Shown piece after piece: positions 12,101 through 25,300 of a stretch of DNA of 64,000 nt. The notes beneath the pieces are model-generated. The model did not search any database and had not been told where the DNA came from. It worked only from the letters and a program-made list of their open reading frames with translations. This stretch comes from Trileptium ribeirensis. Lineage: Eukaryota; Nematoda; Enoplea; Enoplida; Thoracostomopsidae. A program made the position numbers and the translations under genes. Within the stretch, counting starts at the first letter, position 1, and the number at the start of each line of letters is the position of its first letter. The DNA is taken from contig JASANE010029356.1 in the NCBI GenBank assembly GCA_030248225.1, forward strand, positions 1-64,000. The letters run 5' to 3'.

Positions 12101-14756
12101 ATCAGCAAAATGTCAAATTAAATTATAAATTTAGGTATTTAAGACATTTCATCTTAAATGGTAAGAGAGCACTAAAATTTAAAATTTATGGCTTCTAATT
12201 TGCAACAGTTTTCAAATAATTTGAGCCAGAAATCACTATATCAGTGCAATCATAAAGACACCATAAAAATTAAAAAATTATAGTTTTCAGTTTAGTTATT
12301 TGAGAATTTTAGCTAGTAATCATTACAGCAGTGCAATCATAAAGCTAGTTGCACAATTAATTTCAGTTTGCGAAAAAAATCACCGGAATTTAGCGAAATT
12401 TTATACGCAATCCTTGCTAACCATGTACATGCAACTTATTTGAAAAAATAATCTGTTTTTGCTATAGACTTGAAGATTAAACTGGCATATAGTTTGGCAT
12501 ACGATGTTTGTATCAAAGGATATAACTAAATGTTAGGGATCACAAATGGCAACATTTTAAGGAAATTGTCATCCGTCTAGGCTTTGTCAGTATTATGAGT
12601 AGAAAATATTAGAGCGGTTAAAAAGTTTCAGTGCACAATTTGATTCCATTATTCGTCCAATAATTCAGATTTTAAAATATCTTTCCAATTATCATTTATG
12701 CACCACGCAAGAATAATAAAAAGCATATTTATGCATAATTGGCTGATATTTGACTATTTGAAGTAACCCCCTCGCTTGATACTATGGACAAGTGATTTCG
12801 ATTCGACAAACAAAGAATTGTAACGTAAATAACTAACGTTAGCCCGAGATTTAAAGAATTTATATTCTTTTGTCATCGGAAATAGTGTTTATAAGTATCA
12901 CTGTAAAAACAATAGTAAATATATTGAGCTTTCAAATATAACTTTTTAATTGATATAAAGGCTTTACATATTGAACAGGCTTTCCATAAGAGAAAATTTC
13001 ATTTTTGAGACTAGTTACGGACGAGTTTTGTTTTCATATAAACAGAAAAATTTGAGTAAAGATAATGGCTTTAGAACTTTCCGCAGGAACCTAAACATTT
13101 AATATTTTCAAGATCCATGGAAACTTTTGATAGAAACTCCTTATTTCTAAATTCTTACCTCAATTTTTAAGGTTCTGTTTTTCTATGACATTCCAAACTG
13201 AAAGTTAAAAAACTTACTATGTTTAAAGGCTTTATGCTGATTTTAAGCCCTAGCCCCCCAGTGTCAAATCTGTGCTTAAAATTAGTCAGCAAAAAGCTTT
13301 AGCCATATCATGATTGATTTCACACCCTTCCCTGGATACCCTGGATTGAATAAAGCCAAATTTTAACAACCGCTGTGTTGTACGATTGATATGAAATTGG
13401 CCCTTCGTTTGAATCGACTTCGCGGACCTCACGCTGTTTGACTTTGCGTCAGTGTTGGCGCCCATTGCGTTTATATTTGTAGTATTTGCAATGGAAATAG
13501 TATACATAGAGTAGCCGCTGAGACCTCGGTTCAATTTTCGGGGTCCTTTTAAAACTATTTGGGGTTCTATGTTCAGCGTAAACAGAGGTAACAAAAGTAT
13601 CAAAATAAAAATATTATAGCTTATTAGCACCGTTGCAATTTCAATGAATTGTGCCCAACGTTGCAATTAAATATGTAACGTGCCGTGTAGCTCGTGGGTG
13701 GTTGCACCACGGTGTGCCGATTGATGGTTCGAAACACTAATTTTACAAATTATTCCACCAAACAAACTAATTGAGTCCACCCAACAAAACCATATGCCTT
13801 GAGCGGTTTTGACTGCTGATGCAAGGGTAGTCAAGCACAATTTCACGCCGAGTCGTGGCCGTTCCACGTTTCGCAATTATTTTTGGTACAGTAGCAGTGG
13901 TTTGCCGACAATGGTTTCTAAAATTTGGTGCAACCTGTTTCCCACACCTTTGCAAACAATAGTTTCCCAGAGACCGGTGCAACCGGAGCGATTTCTCGAA
14001 TTTCGTGTGCTGCGACAACACAGCCTGGTAAATTGAGGTGAAACGAGGTTTTTCTGCCAAAGACGTGCCATTTGTTGCGTTATTATATGGGAAAAATCAA
14101 TGGTAACAGTAATGTTTATATATATTTTAGATTCGGTAGTAGAAGTCCAGAACATGATGCATAAAATGCATGCATGCAATAAAAAATTTAAAAAATCATG
14201 GGAAAGTTTTTCGCGGTTTTGTCCGCGGCAACAAAAATAACAATAACACGGCATCATAAAGGTACTAAGCAACAGACTGGGCAAAGTAGATGTCAAGAGA
14301 ATGTTTGAACTCCAAAATAAGTTTTGTCAAACACATATTACGCAGTAAACGACAAAATAATAAAGATACTAGCTCATGCTCATAAACGCTTAATTCCGAC
14401 ATCTATACCTATAGTGAATTATGCTTAGGTATAGTAAAATGAATACATGGGTAACTTGTCGAATTTAAAATATATATAAAAATGAATATATACAAGTAGC
14501 AAAAATGCCGTGTCTTTTGCTTTAGCCACCACGCCTTAATTGGCCAGTTTTGAAAAAAAATTTTGGTACCATTCCATTCAGCTCGACGAGATAGTTAGAC
14601 TTATCCCTTTCACCGCATGTCTTTTTGGTCGTTTCGGGGGGTTTTTGGAGTTTTTCGGGGCTGTGGCCACCCCGTACACATTACTGTATACTTGGATGTA
14701 GTATTTGGCCCACCCTTTACATCCTATAATAATTTATTTTCTAGTGTCAACAATTA

Positions 14757-14830
14757 TTGATCGCCGCGAGGTATCGTACCCCGAACGCTCCGGTGAAAGT
14801 CAAGTTTACTAACCATTAGGCTATCTCGGA
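14757..14830 (-). other. tRNA-Glu-like pseudogene or SINE head
   Basis: Read on the minus strand from 14830, the sequence starts tccgagatagcctaatggtt, with an A-box match (tagcctaatgg). It continues through ttgactttcaccgg, which would place a TTC (Glu) anticodon in the loop, and ggggtacgatacc, a near B box. Anticodon-stem and acceptor pairing are largely broken and no terminal CCA context is present. A decayed tRNA or tRNA-derived SINE fits better than a working tRNA gene. Confidence 0.5.
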
Positions 14831-15769
14831 GTCTTAAGACTTGTTGCTAAGCGAGCGCACAACAATACGTGTGCAACTGTGACCTATTTGCCAAATTTTG
14901 TTAGTTCAACACATTCAAACGCAATAATTTGTTTTCGAACAACAGTTGGAGTTTTAAAGTGTTACGCCAACACTACGAATATCTGCTAACCACACCTATA
15001 TGGCAATGACTGACGTCTAGCTAATTGAATGTAGCGCGTTTAGCTGTTTAGCTTTAAAAACTGTTCGAATTACAGGTGATATATGCCTTGTGTCTTTCTT
15101 GTGTGTTCCAACCATAAGAAAACAAATATTGATAGGACGTTGGCTATTTTATCAAAACTAGCGTAGTAGCAAACGAATATTGTAGTTACCGTTTTTACTG
15201 AGGAAACCGCGGTTTATCACCAAATATTTTTTGTTTCTGATTACGGCACGGCAATGTGACTAGAAATGTGCCAGTTCTTAGTTTGGTTTGATTACATTTT
15301 CGATATTTAGAGCTAAAAGCATGGTAATACGGATACCTCAGCAGGTGAATATTAACCGCTTTCACGTGACGCATTCTGAATTACCAGTCGCAATTTTCCA
15401 ATCTCCCACGTTCCTAATTTCCAGTTTCCAATAATCTCAGTATTATTCACTCTGTAATTAATAAACGTAGATAAAAGGCGATGTACACAGCGCCAAAATT
15501 GATTTATACACCTCATGTTAATAGACTGCCGGCCTAGGGATATTTTTCTTATCTATGTAGATATGATTGGTTAAAGAAGCAGATTTGAGTTTAAAAAGAA
15601 AACATTTCTTGAAAACATAATTTGTGTCCCATCTGACATAAAAGTTCACAAGTGTAAAACCATTAACTAAAAATTAAGCAAAAGTGCTAGCTATGCATTT
15701 ACGGGACAAATTAACTATAGTCATCCACTGCACTAGCATTATTTCCTATAGTCCTGGCTCACTGCCGGG

Positions 15770-16110
15770 ACTATCGTGTGACACGGTGCTACACGCGTTA
15801 TCTTGAATGGCCCATAAGTCATACCTACTCGGAGCAATTGTCACCAGCCAAACCTAGCGTAAGTTATGGCTGTCAACTGAACTTTCACCCGTTTGTTCCC
15901 AAAATATCTCATGAAATCCTCCAACGATTTGTGATATTTTGACCTTGTTCGAAAGCCCTGAAGATTCTCCACCGAAAAGTACTCGGGGCATTTTCGGGAA
16001 ATCTCAACCGTTGGACGGTTACGGGTCGATAAACAAGCCCGATGCCCGTCGTTTCCGAATATTCGGAAGCTACCGTAACCCATCCGTTTCAGCTTATTTA
16101 CGCGACCATT
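15770..16110. repeat. Probable 3' fragment of the long repeat (copy C)
   Basis: The run aacctagcgtaagt...ctaccgaaaagtactcgg...cattttcggg...gcccgtcgtt (about 15855-16055) parallels aacttagcgtaagt...ctaccgaagtactccgg...catttccgg...atccgtcgtt at 25846-26020 in copy B. As in A and B, a minisatellite follows within a few hundred bases. Similarity is moderate and the ends are uncertain. Confidence 0.45.
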
Positions 16111-16404
16111 ACGCTATATAACCATGTAAAATCGATACTCTTGGTTTTGATCACTTGTGCGGTAGTGGTCTGGCTCAATCGACCAGTGGCCTTCTATTCC
16201 CGGACGGTCACAAATTTGAAGTTTCAATGGGAAAAAAGGCTAGTGGTCGAGTTCCGTCCAGGTCTATCATCTGGGTGCCAAGTAAAGACTTTCTTGCGTT
16301 CCCTTCTTCGTTCGAAATCTGAACCTCAACCTGAATCAAACTTTCTGTGTGCCTTGATGGGCTTGTCCAAGATGACGCGCAATAAATGGCAAAAATGCGC
16401 ACAA

Positions 16405-16592
16405 AAAGTTGATAAAGTATCAGACATTGATAGCGGGTACAATATTGATTACTGTCAAAGTGTTGATAACTGGCAAAATATTGATAACTAGCAAAGTATT
16501 GATAACTTGCAAAATATTGATAACTGGCAAAGTATTGATAACTGGCAGAATATTAACTGGCAAAACATTGATAACTGGCAAAATATTTATGG
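16405..16592. repeat. 18-bp minisatellite
   Basis: About ten units of attgataactggcaaaa, with variants (agcaaagt, ttgcaaaa, one shortened unit). Because 18 is a multiple of three, every frame gives repetitive peptides such as IDNWQN. I do not regard these as a protein. Confidence 0.9.
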
Positions 16593-16716
16593 TAACCATG
16601 GGACCAGGTGCGATTCGAGACGTGTTTACAAGGTTTTGACGTCGAATTCCTGTAAAGCACACGTAATGGACCGGAACTGTGGTGTTACATTATTGTTTAA
16701 GTTTGGTTTATAATAG

Positions 16717-16897
16717 TGTTCGCGAACAAATTTAATGCAAAAGTGACGTCACAATCAAATCGACAAATTTGCGTCCTCAAAAAGTTGGGTAATTTTAATT
16801 GAATCAGCGCTTGCGATTGAAATAACTATTTTGTGTTCGCGAACAGTTTTACACGGTTTTTCAATTGATCAAAAAGCGTTCCGTAACAAATTTGATG
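16717..16897. repeat. Pair of TGTTCGCGAACA palindromes with flanking direct repeat
   Basis: The 12-base perfect palindrome TGTTCGCGAACA occurs at about 16718 and 16834. The words aacaaatttaatgcaaaa and aacaaatttgatgcaaaa follow at about 16726 and 16885. Related ttcgcgaa words occur again at about 40215. Possibly ends of a small transposable element. Confidence 0.35.
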
Positions 16898-19800
16898 CAA
16901 AAATACAAAATAGGATGGTTGGCTGGATCACCTTAAGTTTACTCGCGCATTATTGTTGTGAAATAAAACTACCTCTTCGAATATTGTGCATAGTCAATCA
17001 CGCTCCACCCGCTCGAGGTGCACGTGGTGATTCTCGCACCTCAATGGAATTTTCCGGAACCCGACTGCTATGTATCCGACCGATTCCGAAAGGATAAAAT
17101 CGTGGTAGTTTGCGTATAGTATTGATATTGTGTTTTTAGGGAGCAGGTGTGCGCACTCGGATGGGCCAGAGACAAAGATTAGAATCTTCGCGGTCCCTTG
17201 CAGTTTAGGTTCCTTGCGACTGACCTCGGTGCGCATGCCTAACATTAATATAGTGCTTTGTATATTGTAGTGTACGGTACGTGTCAGGATAGGACGGGAC
17301 GTGGTGCACGATTCTCATCAACATGGGCCGAAATCTTTTCGTAACGCTCAAATTATCAAACAAACGGCCTGTCCTGACACGCCGAAATAACGACATGATC
17401 GCTAGATAAATAATTAAGCGGTTATTTGAAGAAAAAGGATCTAAGGGGGAAGGGAATCCAATAAAAATTTGCTTAGAATATCTTTTCACAAGGGGTGATC
17501 TAAATTCCAAAATTATGGCGTTTCCTTATACTAGGGGTATAAAGGGGCCGTGGGGTTATCATTAGGGACCGTCAGGGCTTATAAATCAACCCATCCCTCA
17601 CCGAAAGGTACTTATAGAACCCTCAACTAGGCATTTAAACATTCATTTTCCTAGGCTCAAAATTACCTTTTTTAATCAAAACTCGCTTGTTTGGGGTCTC
17701 CACACCTCCGCGGGACCTTATACTAATACTATCTATTCTGTCGACAAAAAGGGTCTCCCATCCACACTGGTCCGCTTAGGATCTACTTAACCCACCTGGA
17801 ACACGAAAATTTGCCACTTTCAGCACCCAATACGACCTCTAACAGGTCACTCATAAGAATTACATTAAGATATTAAACTTCTCTTAGGCGACCAGCCAGA
17901 GCATGGACCTCATCCAGCCCCCGGCCGCATACTGTCTCCCGTTTTCTTTCAATATTAAAAAACAAGGCAAGATCTTTATCGCAATCAGGTGCCCTGAGCA
18001 CTGATACATTTCCTTTAACACAGGGCCTCGTGCCAACCAGCGCTAGGTTTATACCAAATCGAGAATCTTTTGGCCACAACATACAAACGTCTGTCGGTAA
18101 ACATGTAAGTATATTCTCACAGCCACTGCACACGCAGGTATATATCAATCTATCTATATATGTTTATATGCCTCTACTCAGCGTCGTCAACTGATTGTAG
18201 CCGCCGCTCGTTTGAAGTGTGAATAGCGTTGTTTATTATGATTGATGACGACGACCACCCGCGGTATTCTTATTAATGTCTGAATGTCTGTTGATCACTG
18301 TATTTGAAATGTTTGTACATAAAGTGCAGGGCTGTCTAGGGGCGGTTGGTACGAATAGTTGCCAGTTTTCAAGTTTTACCATTCTCGCACTGTAAGGGCA
18401 AGCTAAGGGTAAATTTTGATGGGGTGGTGTGAGACTATAAAAGAAGATTGCACGATGCAGCGATCGGAGCCAGTCGAGTTTCATAGATCGGTTGCAGTTG
18501 TTGGCTGTTGTCGCCTTTAGCGTTCGCGCCTCTTAATTTTCGTTCTTATTGTTTCTTTGCTTTCGCTTTGACTTACCCAGCAGGGCCTCTGGCCGTGCCT
18601 CCACGGTCAGGCTCCTCCCCCATGCCTTGTGCAAATTAATTGGAGTTAATATTTAAACCAGGTCTATTGTTGGAGTAGGGTAAGCGGTGTTCATTAGGAA
18701 ATAGCTATTCATTCAATGTACTGGAATAAAATAACTGCAATCAACTTCTATTCTGCCAAATAAACCAGTACTATTAGGCACAACAAAAATATAATGTAAG
18801 GCTCTTGGGGCAGATCCCCAGTGTCTCTTTGCTATCCGTACTAAGTAGCACGAGTTTTAGGTAATTGGAATACGCAAACAATAGGATCCACGTGTAGGAG
18901 CGTGGTAAAGCACCCGATAGGTTTTCTTCAGCCAGGATCAAATTAAGGAACCCGGGATCACTAGGAATTCCTGTAAGACGAGAGAAAGGCTGGTCAGCCT
19001 TATTACCTGCGAGCAGACTTAGGGGTTGACCCTTTCTCAGGGGGCCTCCATACCACTAGGAACGGGGCCAATATAGGGTCCAGGCGTAACACCTTGGTAA
19101 ACTCGCCGGCAGCCTGCTAAGCTAAGCGGTTCCCTTAGGTCGTCTAGCAGATCACCGGGAAGTCGTGGAAACGGGGGTTGTCCGAGCACCACAATGCCAA
19201 GACGGTGGTGCAGCTGGGATCCCTTAGGGCCAGAACTGGTCCTAGTACATATTTGTTCCGGTAATTCTATGTGAAATTTCATCTTCACAAGTACAGAACC
19301 GATGAACGATAACACGGCTTCAAGTTGTAATTTTCCGACACCGAGGTCCGCCCTGGGCCCTATCGAGTTCCAATTTGTTAAATATTTGTGTGAGGCAAGT
19401 AGACATAGATGATCCATTGCCCTTTGTTATGGCATGCTTAGCTTGATACTACCGTATCCTAAAATCATACACGTAACTACATTATGAGGGTTGAACTAAA
19501 TCTAGTAAATTGTAGTTTTCACAACTGATCACCCTAGTTGGAGTTCCTATTTTTATCTCTTTGTTTGGCGCATAATGCCGGTCAATATGAATACCGACCT
19601 GCGTTTTTTGCCGCTGCGGCTAAGCTTCAGCCCTAAGAAATTTTGACTGACTTAGTCCTAGAGCTATGCCGAACTCAACCTAGTAAATATCATGTCGGAG
19701 CATTAGAAAATTCTTGGAAACTCATCCTCACCGTATTAGTTCTTCAAAGCGCGATCCGTTATTAACCAAAACTTTCCTAACTGTGACATTGTGTCCATGA

Positions 19801-21769
19801 TTTAGTCTAACAAGATTACCACAACAGCGTACAGTGCGTAAAACCTGAGTAAATTTTAGATTCCGCGGAAGAATGACCTAATACTATTTCAAATGCATCG
19901 TGATGTTAATTAAGGCATATCGTTTTCTTAATGCAATTGGCCAATTTTGTGACTGTGAGGGTCTGAAAGTTACCAGTGTTCCATGTTATCAGCATTCCAA
20001 CTACACTAGAGTTGCTGGGTCTACCCAATACCTAGACCACCTGTGGTTAGCATCATTTTGTACAACTAGCACTTACCTAAAGTCGAGATTCCCTGATGCA
20101 ATATTTACGAGTACTTAGAGTGTGTGCATGGCTACAATCGACATCACAATAGGGTACATTCAAACGATGCCAATTTTTGCGTGGCCTGGGAGCATCCCAG
20201 CCTATTAAACCTAAACCATGTGCTTCACTCGCTTATGAGCCTACCGAATTCACAATATTCAAGATTCATTCTAGTTAACGATGCTTGATATTCCTATAAG
20301 TGGATCTCCTAAGAATCAGCGTTCATTGTGATACTCACCTAGCCATTCCCTGGGTCATGAGCTAGGCATCTTACAAAATTGGCTAGACAAGAAGGCATGT
20401 ATTCTGTTAAATTGCAATCCAAAGCTCAATATTCCACCTGCTCGTTCATGACAAACCATACCCGTTAGTTAAAGTTTCATTTGAGTTCGTGATCGATTAC
20501 ACTATGTCACTGCTTTATGGTGATAAATTCAAAGGTTAGAAGACGTACTGGGTGAATTACGATCACAATTCTAATCCTCACTCCTGGTGCAATTTTAGAA
20601 ACACTGCACTATGAGCATTGGCCATCCACCAGAAACAATCTTTTTCATGCCTCACAAACAGATACTTGTGGCACTTCCTACAGCATATTTGTTGCAAAAA
20701 AATTGATTTATACCTTGGTATTATCGATTACCAAGGCAATTGGCTCACTGACCTTCCGCGTAAGCCCAACAAAGAGGCTTTCCTGTCCTTACCATTTTGA
20801 GCATAAGGGCATACATGTCTAAGTACTTCCAGAGCTACGCCCCCGGTGGAGGCGAATTTGTTTTACTTGTGGCACCCTAGTACGTGATGGGTCTTAACTT
20901 TTGGCAGTTTTAATAATTTCCAGACAAAGGTTTAGCTCTTATATTTTTCAGAATATCCGGAGGGGCATTCGTCCGATCAACAGTGCTACCACAACTATGA
21001 TACAAAGTCAGTTCAGATCTCTATCCCCATGGGCGTTTTTCTGTCACATTTGCTTGTTTATTTTCAGATGGTCATGAATAGTTATGCAGAAGCTAATAGG
21101 CACGTGGACGAGTTCTGTTCCCTACCTTTCAACTCCGGATGGGGCAACTGTTCGACCAAAAACGACACGGCCATGATAGTCCAAGCTGGGTCAAACATAC
21201 GTCCCCAAAGGGGGCGTTTTGTGTTGAATCAGCTGACCTATTTTGCAATGGCTATAGTACCAAATGACGCTAATTTTCTGAAATATCCACTTCTTCAATT
21301 TACCCGGAAAGTTAGGAGGGGCATCCCTCCGATCTACGTAACAGTAGTTATGGACTCCCTGGGTTTGTGGAAAAATGCATGTTTTCACCGGGGACGAACT
21401 TGCGCCAAAAGTGCGGAGAAGCATGCCTCCGACGCCGACCTCCAGCATAGGCTCAAGACGAAGTCGGGACAAAATTGTGTTTCTCATTCAAATTGTAACT
21501 GTTTCTACTAATTTATACCCCTAGTAAATTCACTCCTAACCTAACTATGACAACTTACAACCATAAATATCTTATGAACCGGCAGGTAGGACCCGAAATG
21601 TTCGACCCGATGATGTTTTCTGGGTTTTCTACCATCTTCGTCTTGTAAACGATATCCCCTTATTCGACAGTGTTATTGCTCGTGTAGCTATGTCAGCAGT
21701 GCAGTTTTCCACTGCTTCCGGTGACTTCGAACGCTCGTATTTTTGATATTTCACTTGGGTTCATTATAT
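16898..21769. other. Region without recognised genes
   Basis: No convincing genes. The longest frames are 126 codons on the minus strand (19037-19417) and 160 codons on the plus strand (21029-21511). Neither contains a motif I recognise, and I see no supporting splice sites or homologous neighbour. The texture of 18800-21500 (mixed composition, many ctag and gcctag words) resembles the long repeat's surroundings, so some of it may be old repeat. Confidence 0.45.
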
Positions 21770-22219
21770 TGTAACTAGCGACTTTGCCTACCTAGCAGTA
21801 CGACTGACCGAAAGGGAAGCTAGAGAAGAAGGGGGTAGAATAATTCATCGGATTCAGGCCGGTGGGACGCGGTCGTGGTGCTAAATGGCACGATACGTCC
21901 GGCTGGCAATTTACGGGGCCGCCCCCAGGGGCGAACCCAGTTACCTAACATTTATTTGTTTCTTCTGCCGTCATTCTCATAGGGGCACAGTGAGGGCACG
22001 TTTTTGGGGTCATACATACCTTGCCGGACGGTCGTTCGGTTTCATTTCCTAGCCCAGGGGTCGTTCTGAGCGGACGGGCATGGGGCGGTCTGCCCCGGAC
22101 GCGTCTACGTCTTTTCTTTTCTTGTTGGGTGTTTTCTCGTTGCCTCTCCTTATCGGAGGTATTTTTCTCGTACACTGCATTGTTGCAGTGTCTGAACTGC
22201 ACTGTAGCGCATTTGTGTT

Positions 22220-22243
22220 AACATCGACATAATAGTCGATGTT
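22220..22243. other. Conserved stem-loop in repeat copy B
   Basis: Perfect 9-bp inverted repeat AACATCGAC/GTCGATGTT around the loop ATAATA. The core stem and loop are identical in copy A despite heavy divergence around them. Confidence 0.6.
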
Positions 22244-22251
22244 ACCATGTG

Positions 22252-22325
22252 CGTGTGGCTGAATGGTTAACACACAGGATTCTGCAGCGGGCTTAATTTC
22301 CCCGTGCAGGATCGAATCTTCTATA
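22252..22325 (+). other. tRNA-like (Pol III box A/B) block in repeat copy B
   Basis: The A-box match is tggctgaatgg (22256-22266) and the B-box match is ggatcgaatct (22309-22319), about 43 bases apart. The stem pairing of a real tRNA is missing. Same position relative to the hairpin as in copy A. Confidence 0.45.
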
Positions 22326-25300
22326 GGGCAAAACGGAGCGAGACACTAAATAAAACTAAATCAGGGCCGTACACAGTATATAGCCTAACGGGCAACTCAG
22401 GATAAATGGTGAAATCTGGCTAAACTCAGCGATCAACTCGCTTCAAAAGAAAACGAGTTTTGCACACGCTCAGTTTGGGGCCTAAATGGCCGAGGCGAGT
22501 CCGCTAGTTTTCTTTATTGGGGCGGGAATAAATGTTTTCTATTTTCGGCGGCGGGAGCACAAAAGGTTTCTATCGCAAGGTCACTAACTAATTATGGCGC
22601 AAGGTCCTGTGATTAGTTAATTTAACGATGTTTGTTTTTGGACACTGGTCTAAAGAGAAGACCATGTCATTGTACAATGGTGAACACCGGCAAACTTGAT
22701 TGTTTTGTAAAAGTAGTCTTTTGGGGCTCGAAACTGTGTATCACTACCAAACGGAGCGTTCGCGGCACCAAACGGTGTCGACGGAATTTTGAACGGCTGG
22801 TGGGCTTGTTCCTCCAGCTTCTTTTTTGGTCATACTGGGGTCAGGACAGTCATCTAGTATTTCTCCGGTCAGTCATCCTAATGAAGTTTGCGTTCGAATG
22901 AGATGCCTACCAGATTCATTTAAACGCCCTAAAACCAGGGTCAAGCAATCAAACCGAGACGATCCCTAAAGAGTATTTCGCCTAAACAGCAAACACCTTA
23001 ATCTCAAGCTTCAATGCCTAGAATTTGTTCAGTCTTTTGTGTCCCCAAATTTTCTTAGCTCAGTAGAATAGAAGAAATTTTAAGGGCTTCCTAAAGCCCG
23101 ACGGGGGCTAGTCCTCCGTCCCTAATCTGCGTTTCTGTTCAAGCCCAAACACGGCATGAGCATTAAACAATCAACTAAACTGTAAATTTGTAAACCATAA
23201 CAGCGAACCATTGAACAAGTCAGCAAGTCCCTATAGTTTCGTTTGGAAATTTTACCGTGGTCGGCTCAAGGAAAATTCAACAGCCCTAACTCAAGAGTGG
23301 CAAGTCATGTACAATCTGGACGAGAGGTGTCATTTTGGTGTGCCCTACCTAAGACCACGGGGAATCAGAAAGACTTCGAATTGGTTGGTTAGTCCTCACA
23401 GTGCTCTGTGCGCGTGTTCCGTAATTCGCCTAATACCTCCTGCATCGGAACTTGACATAAGAGATTGATTCCAGATAAGGTTGTGCGTAGCATTTCTGTG
23501 GGGGCTGGGTGGGTTAGAACCCGGACGAGAGTGTTTTTACCTATGTGCGAGGGGCGTGCTACATTCAAAAGGTACCTAAACGAACGGCCTGTTACTTTTC
23601 GATTGGCAGGGAAACTAAACCTCTGCAATCACCAAACCTTCCTCATACTTACGAACGTTGATCTTTGGGGCAACAATCGCTGAACCCCCTTCGCGATGTA
23701 TGTACCTGCGCGGAAATCTTTTGTCCATCGAGTTGATCCGAAGCAAAAGCGAAAAGCGAAAAACCAGAGCTACATGAAAACTATGAACACAAAATAATGC
23801 GTCGGAGCCGGTCAGTAAAGTCGACCGAACTCCGCGCTGTCGAAGTCTAACTGATTCCAAGAATCGACGCGTTGGTCGTAAACTCGGAATTTTCGCCTTT
23901 AGTTAAGGATGGCGATTTTGTCGCCGTCCAATCGTTGGCGATTTCTTGACGCCCACTTCTTTGGGTCTTCGTTCAGTGTCCAATTGGGGACAGTTCCGGA
24001 AAATTCAAATTTGACAGCTACCGTAAGCCGTCGATGTCCTTAGGGAGAATCGGCTTCGATCAAATTTGCTGACATCAAGTTTGAACCTTCCGAGTAGTCG
24101 GAGATCGACCATCTGCGACTGTTACCCCGATTTTCTCATGAAATCCAAACTCTGAAGTCCCAATTTCCCGTAATTATCGCCGGATGTTCGGCGAAATCGG
24201 ATCCTAAACTTGCAACATTCAAACTGAACCACTAATTATGACTTTCGGGTCACGCAATTTCCTTCTTCAACCCCAATTAGCGAGACAATCTGCTCATCTT
24301 TCGACTGTTTGTTCTTCCCAGCCCAGCTCAACTCACTCGACAGCGATCGACTCAGCCTTTGTGGTTTTCGCCATGCCGCCCTCCTAATTAAGCTGACTTG
24401 GAAGATGACCCTCGCTCGTTAGGACATCTTAAAACATCAAGAAAAACCAAGCTTATTTGAAATTTTCATGCGACTACATAAGCTTAAATGTCTTGCCGGG
24501 GTTAACCGACGACGGGAATACGTCCGTCTCAAGGCAAGAGGCAGAGCAGACCCTAACGAATTCCACACCGGTCTGGGGCCCTGCTCCAAGGCCACTAGAG
24601 CCCGCGGGAGGGCCCTAAAGACCCCCCGTTCGTCCTAATCGTCCGTATCCAGTACGTCCGTAAAACTCTTAAATTTTAGCTCGTTTAGTATGTCGTGTTC
24701 TTGTCTGTCCGATGGTGTTTCTGTCCTTAAGCATATATATACATACATATTAATATAATATATATAAACATATATGTCTACACACAAATATATATACAAA
24801 CACGCGCTACACACATTAGACATGGTGGCGTCCTGAGCGACAGAAAGGTCGCTCAGGATAAACACATACTCACAACACACCAACAACAACAACAAAAGCG
24901 GCCTACCAAAAACGTCGGTTAGAGACAGAACGAGGACAAGAAAACAAAAGTACAGCGAGGACACGAAGACGGCGTGGGAAGGGAAGCAGGACAAGGGGAA
25001 TCCCGGGGGATTTTCAAGGGGTTGGGGTAATATTCGGTCCCAGAACGAAGAGTGGAGTCGATCGGTACCAAACATGAGGGGGGAGGCGTATCATTGGGTC
25101 GGGACCCACAACTGGGTCCGGACATATATAAATGTAAGGGTTTTTAGCAGGATCTCCCGCCTTAACGGTTGGGCGGAGCGACGCCCACCGGGCATCGTTG
25201 GGCTCGCCATCAGTTGGCGATTCGAATGAGGGGTGATATCCCTGTCGGAGCGGCAGGAGTTAGAAGAGTATTAAAATCATAGCATTTAGGGAGAGAGACG

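Larger units (their letters stand above)
5831..14756. other. AT-rich region without recognised genes
   Basis: No ORF here has a recognisable domain. The longest candidates (108 codons at 9552-9878 +; 126-139 codons on the minus strand at 13286-14296) have no motif I know and overlap one another in several frames. Small internal structures are listed separately: a CGGCCG-rich patch (8084-8234), a direct repeat (10562-10800), a GC-rich island (11754-11975) and a short tandem repeat (12030-12100). Confidence 0.5.

Noticed and set aside
13286..14296. Several minus-strand ORFs of 69-139 codons
   Set aside because: They overlap one another in different frames and have no motif, splice support or neighbour context.
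16042..16491. 149-codon ORF running into the 18-bp array
   Set aside because: Its C-terminal third is repeat-derived, and the remainder shows no motif and overlaps the repeat copy C fragment.
19037..19417. 126-codon minus-strand ORF
   Set aside because: No recognisable domain; plausible by chance in this less AT-rich stretch.
21029..21511. 160-codon plus-strand ORF
   Set aside because: Longest frame in its region, but no domain or supporting context; held back as probably spurious.
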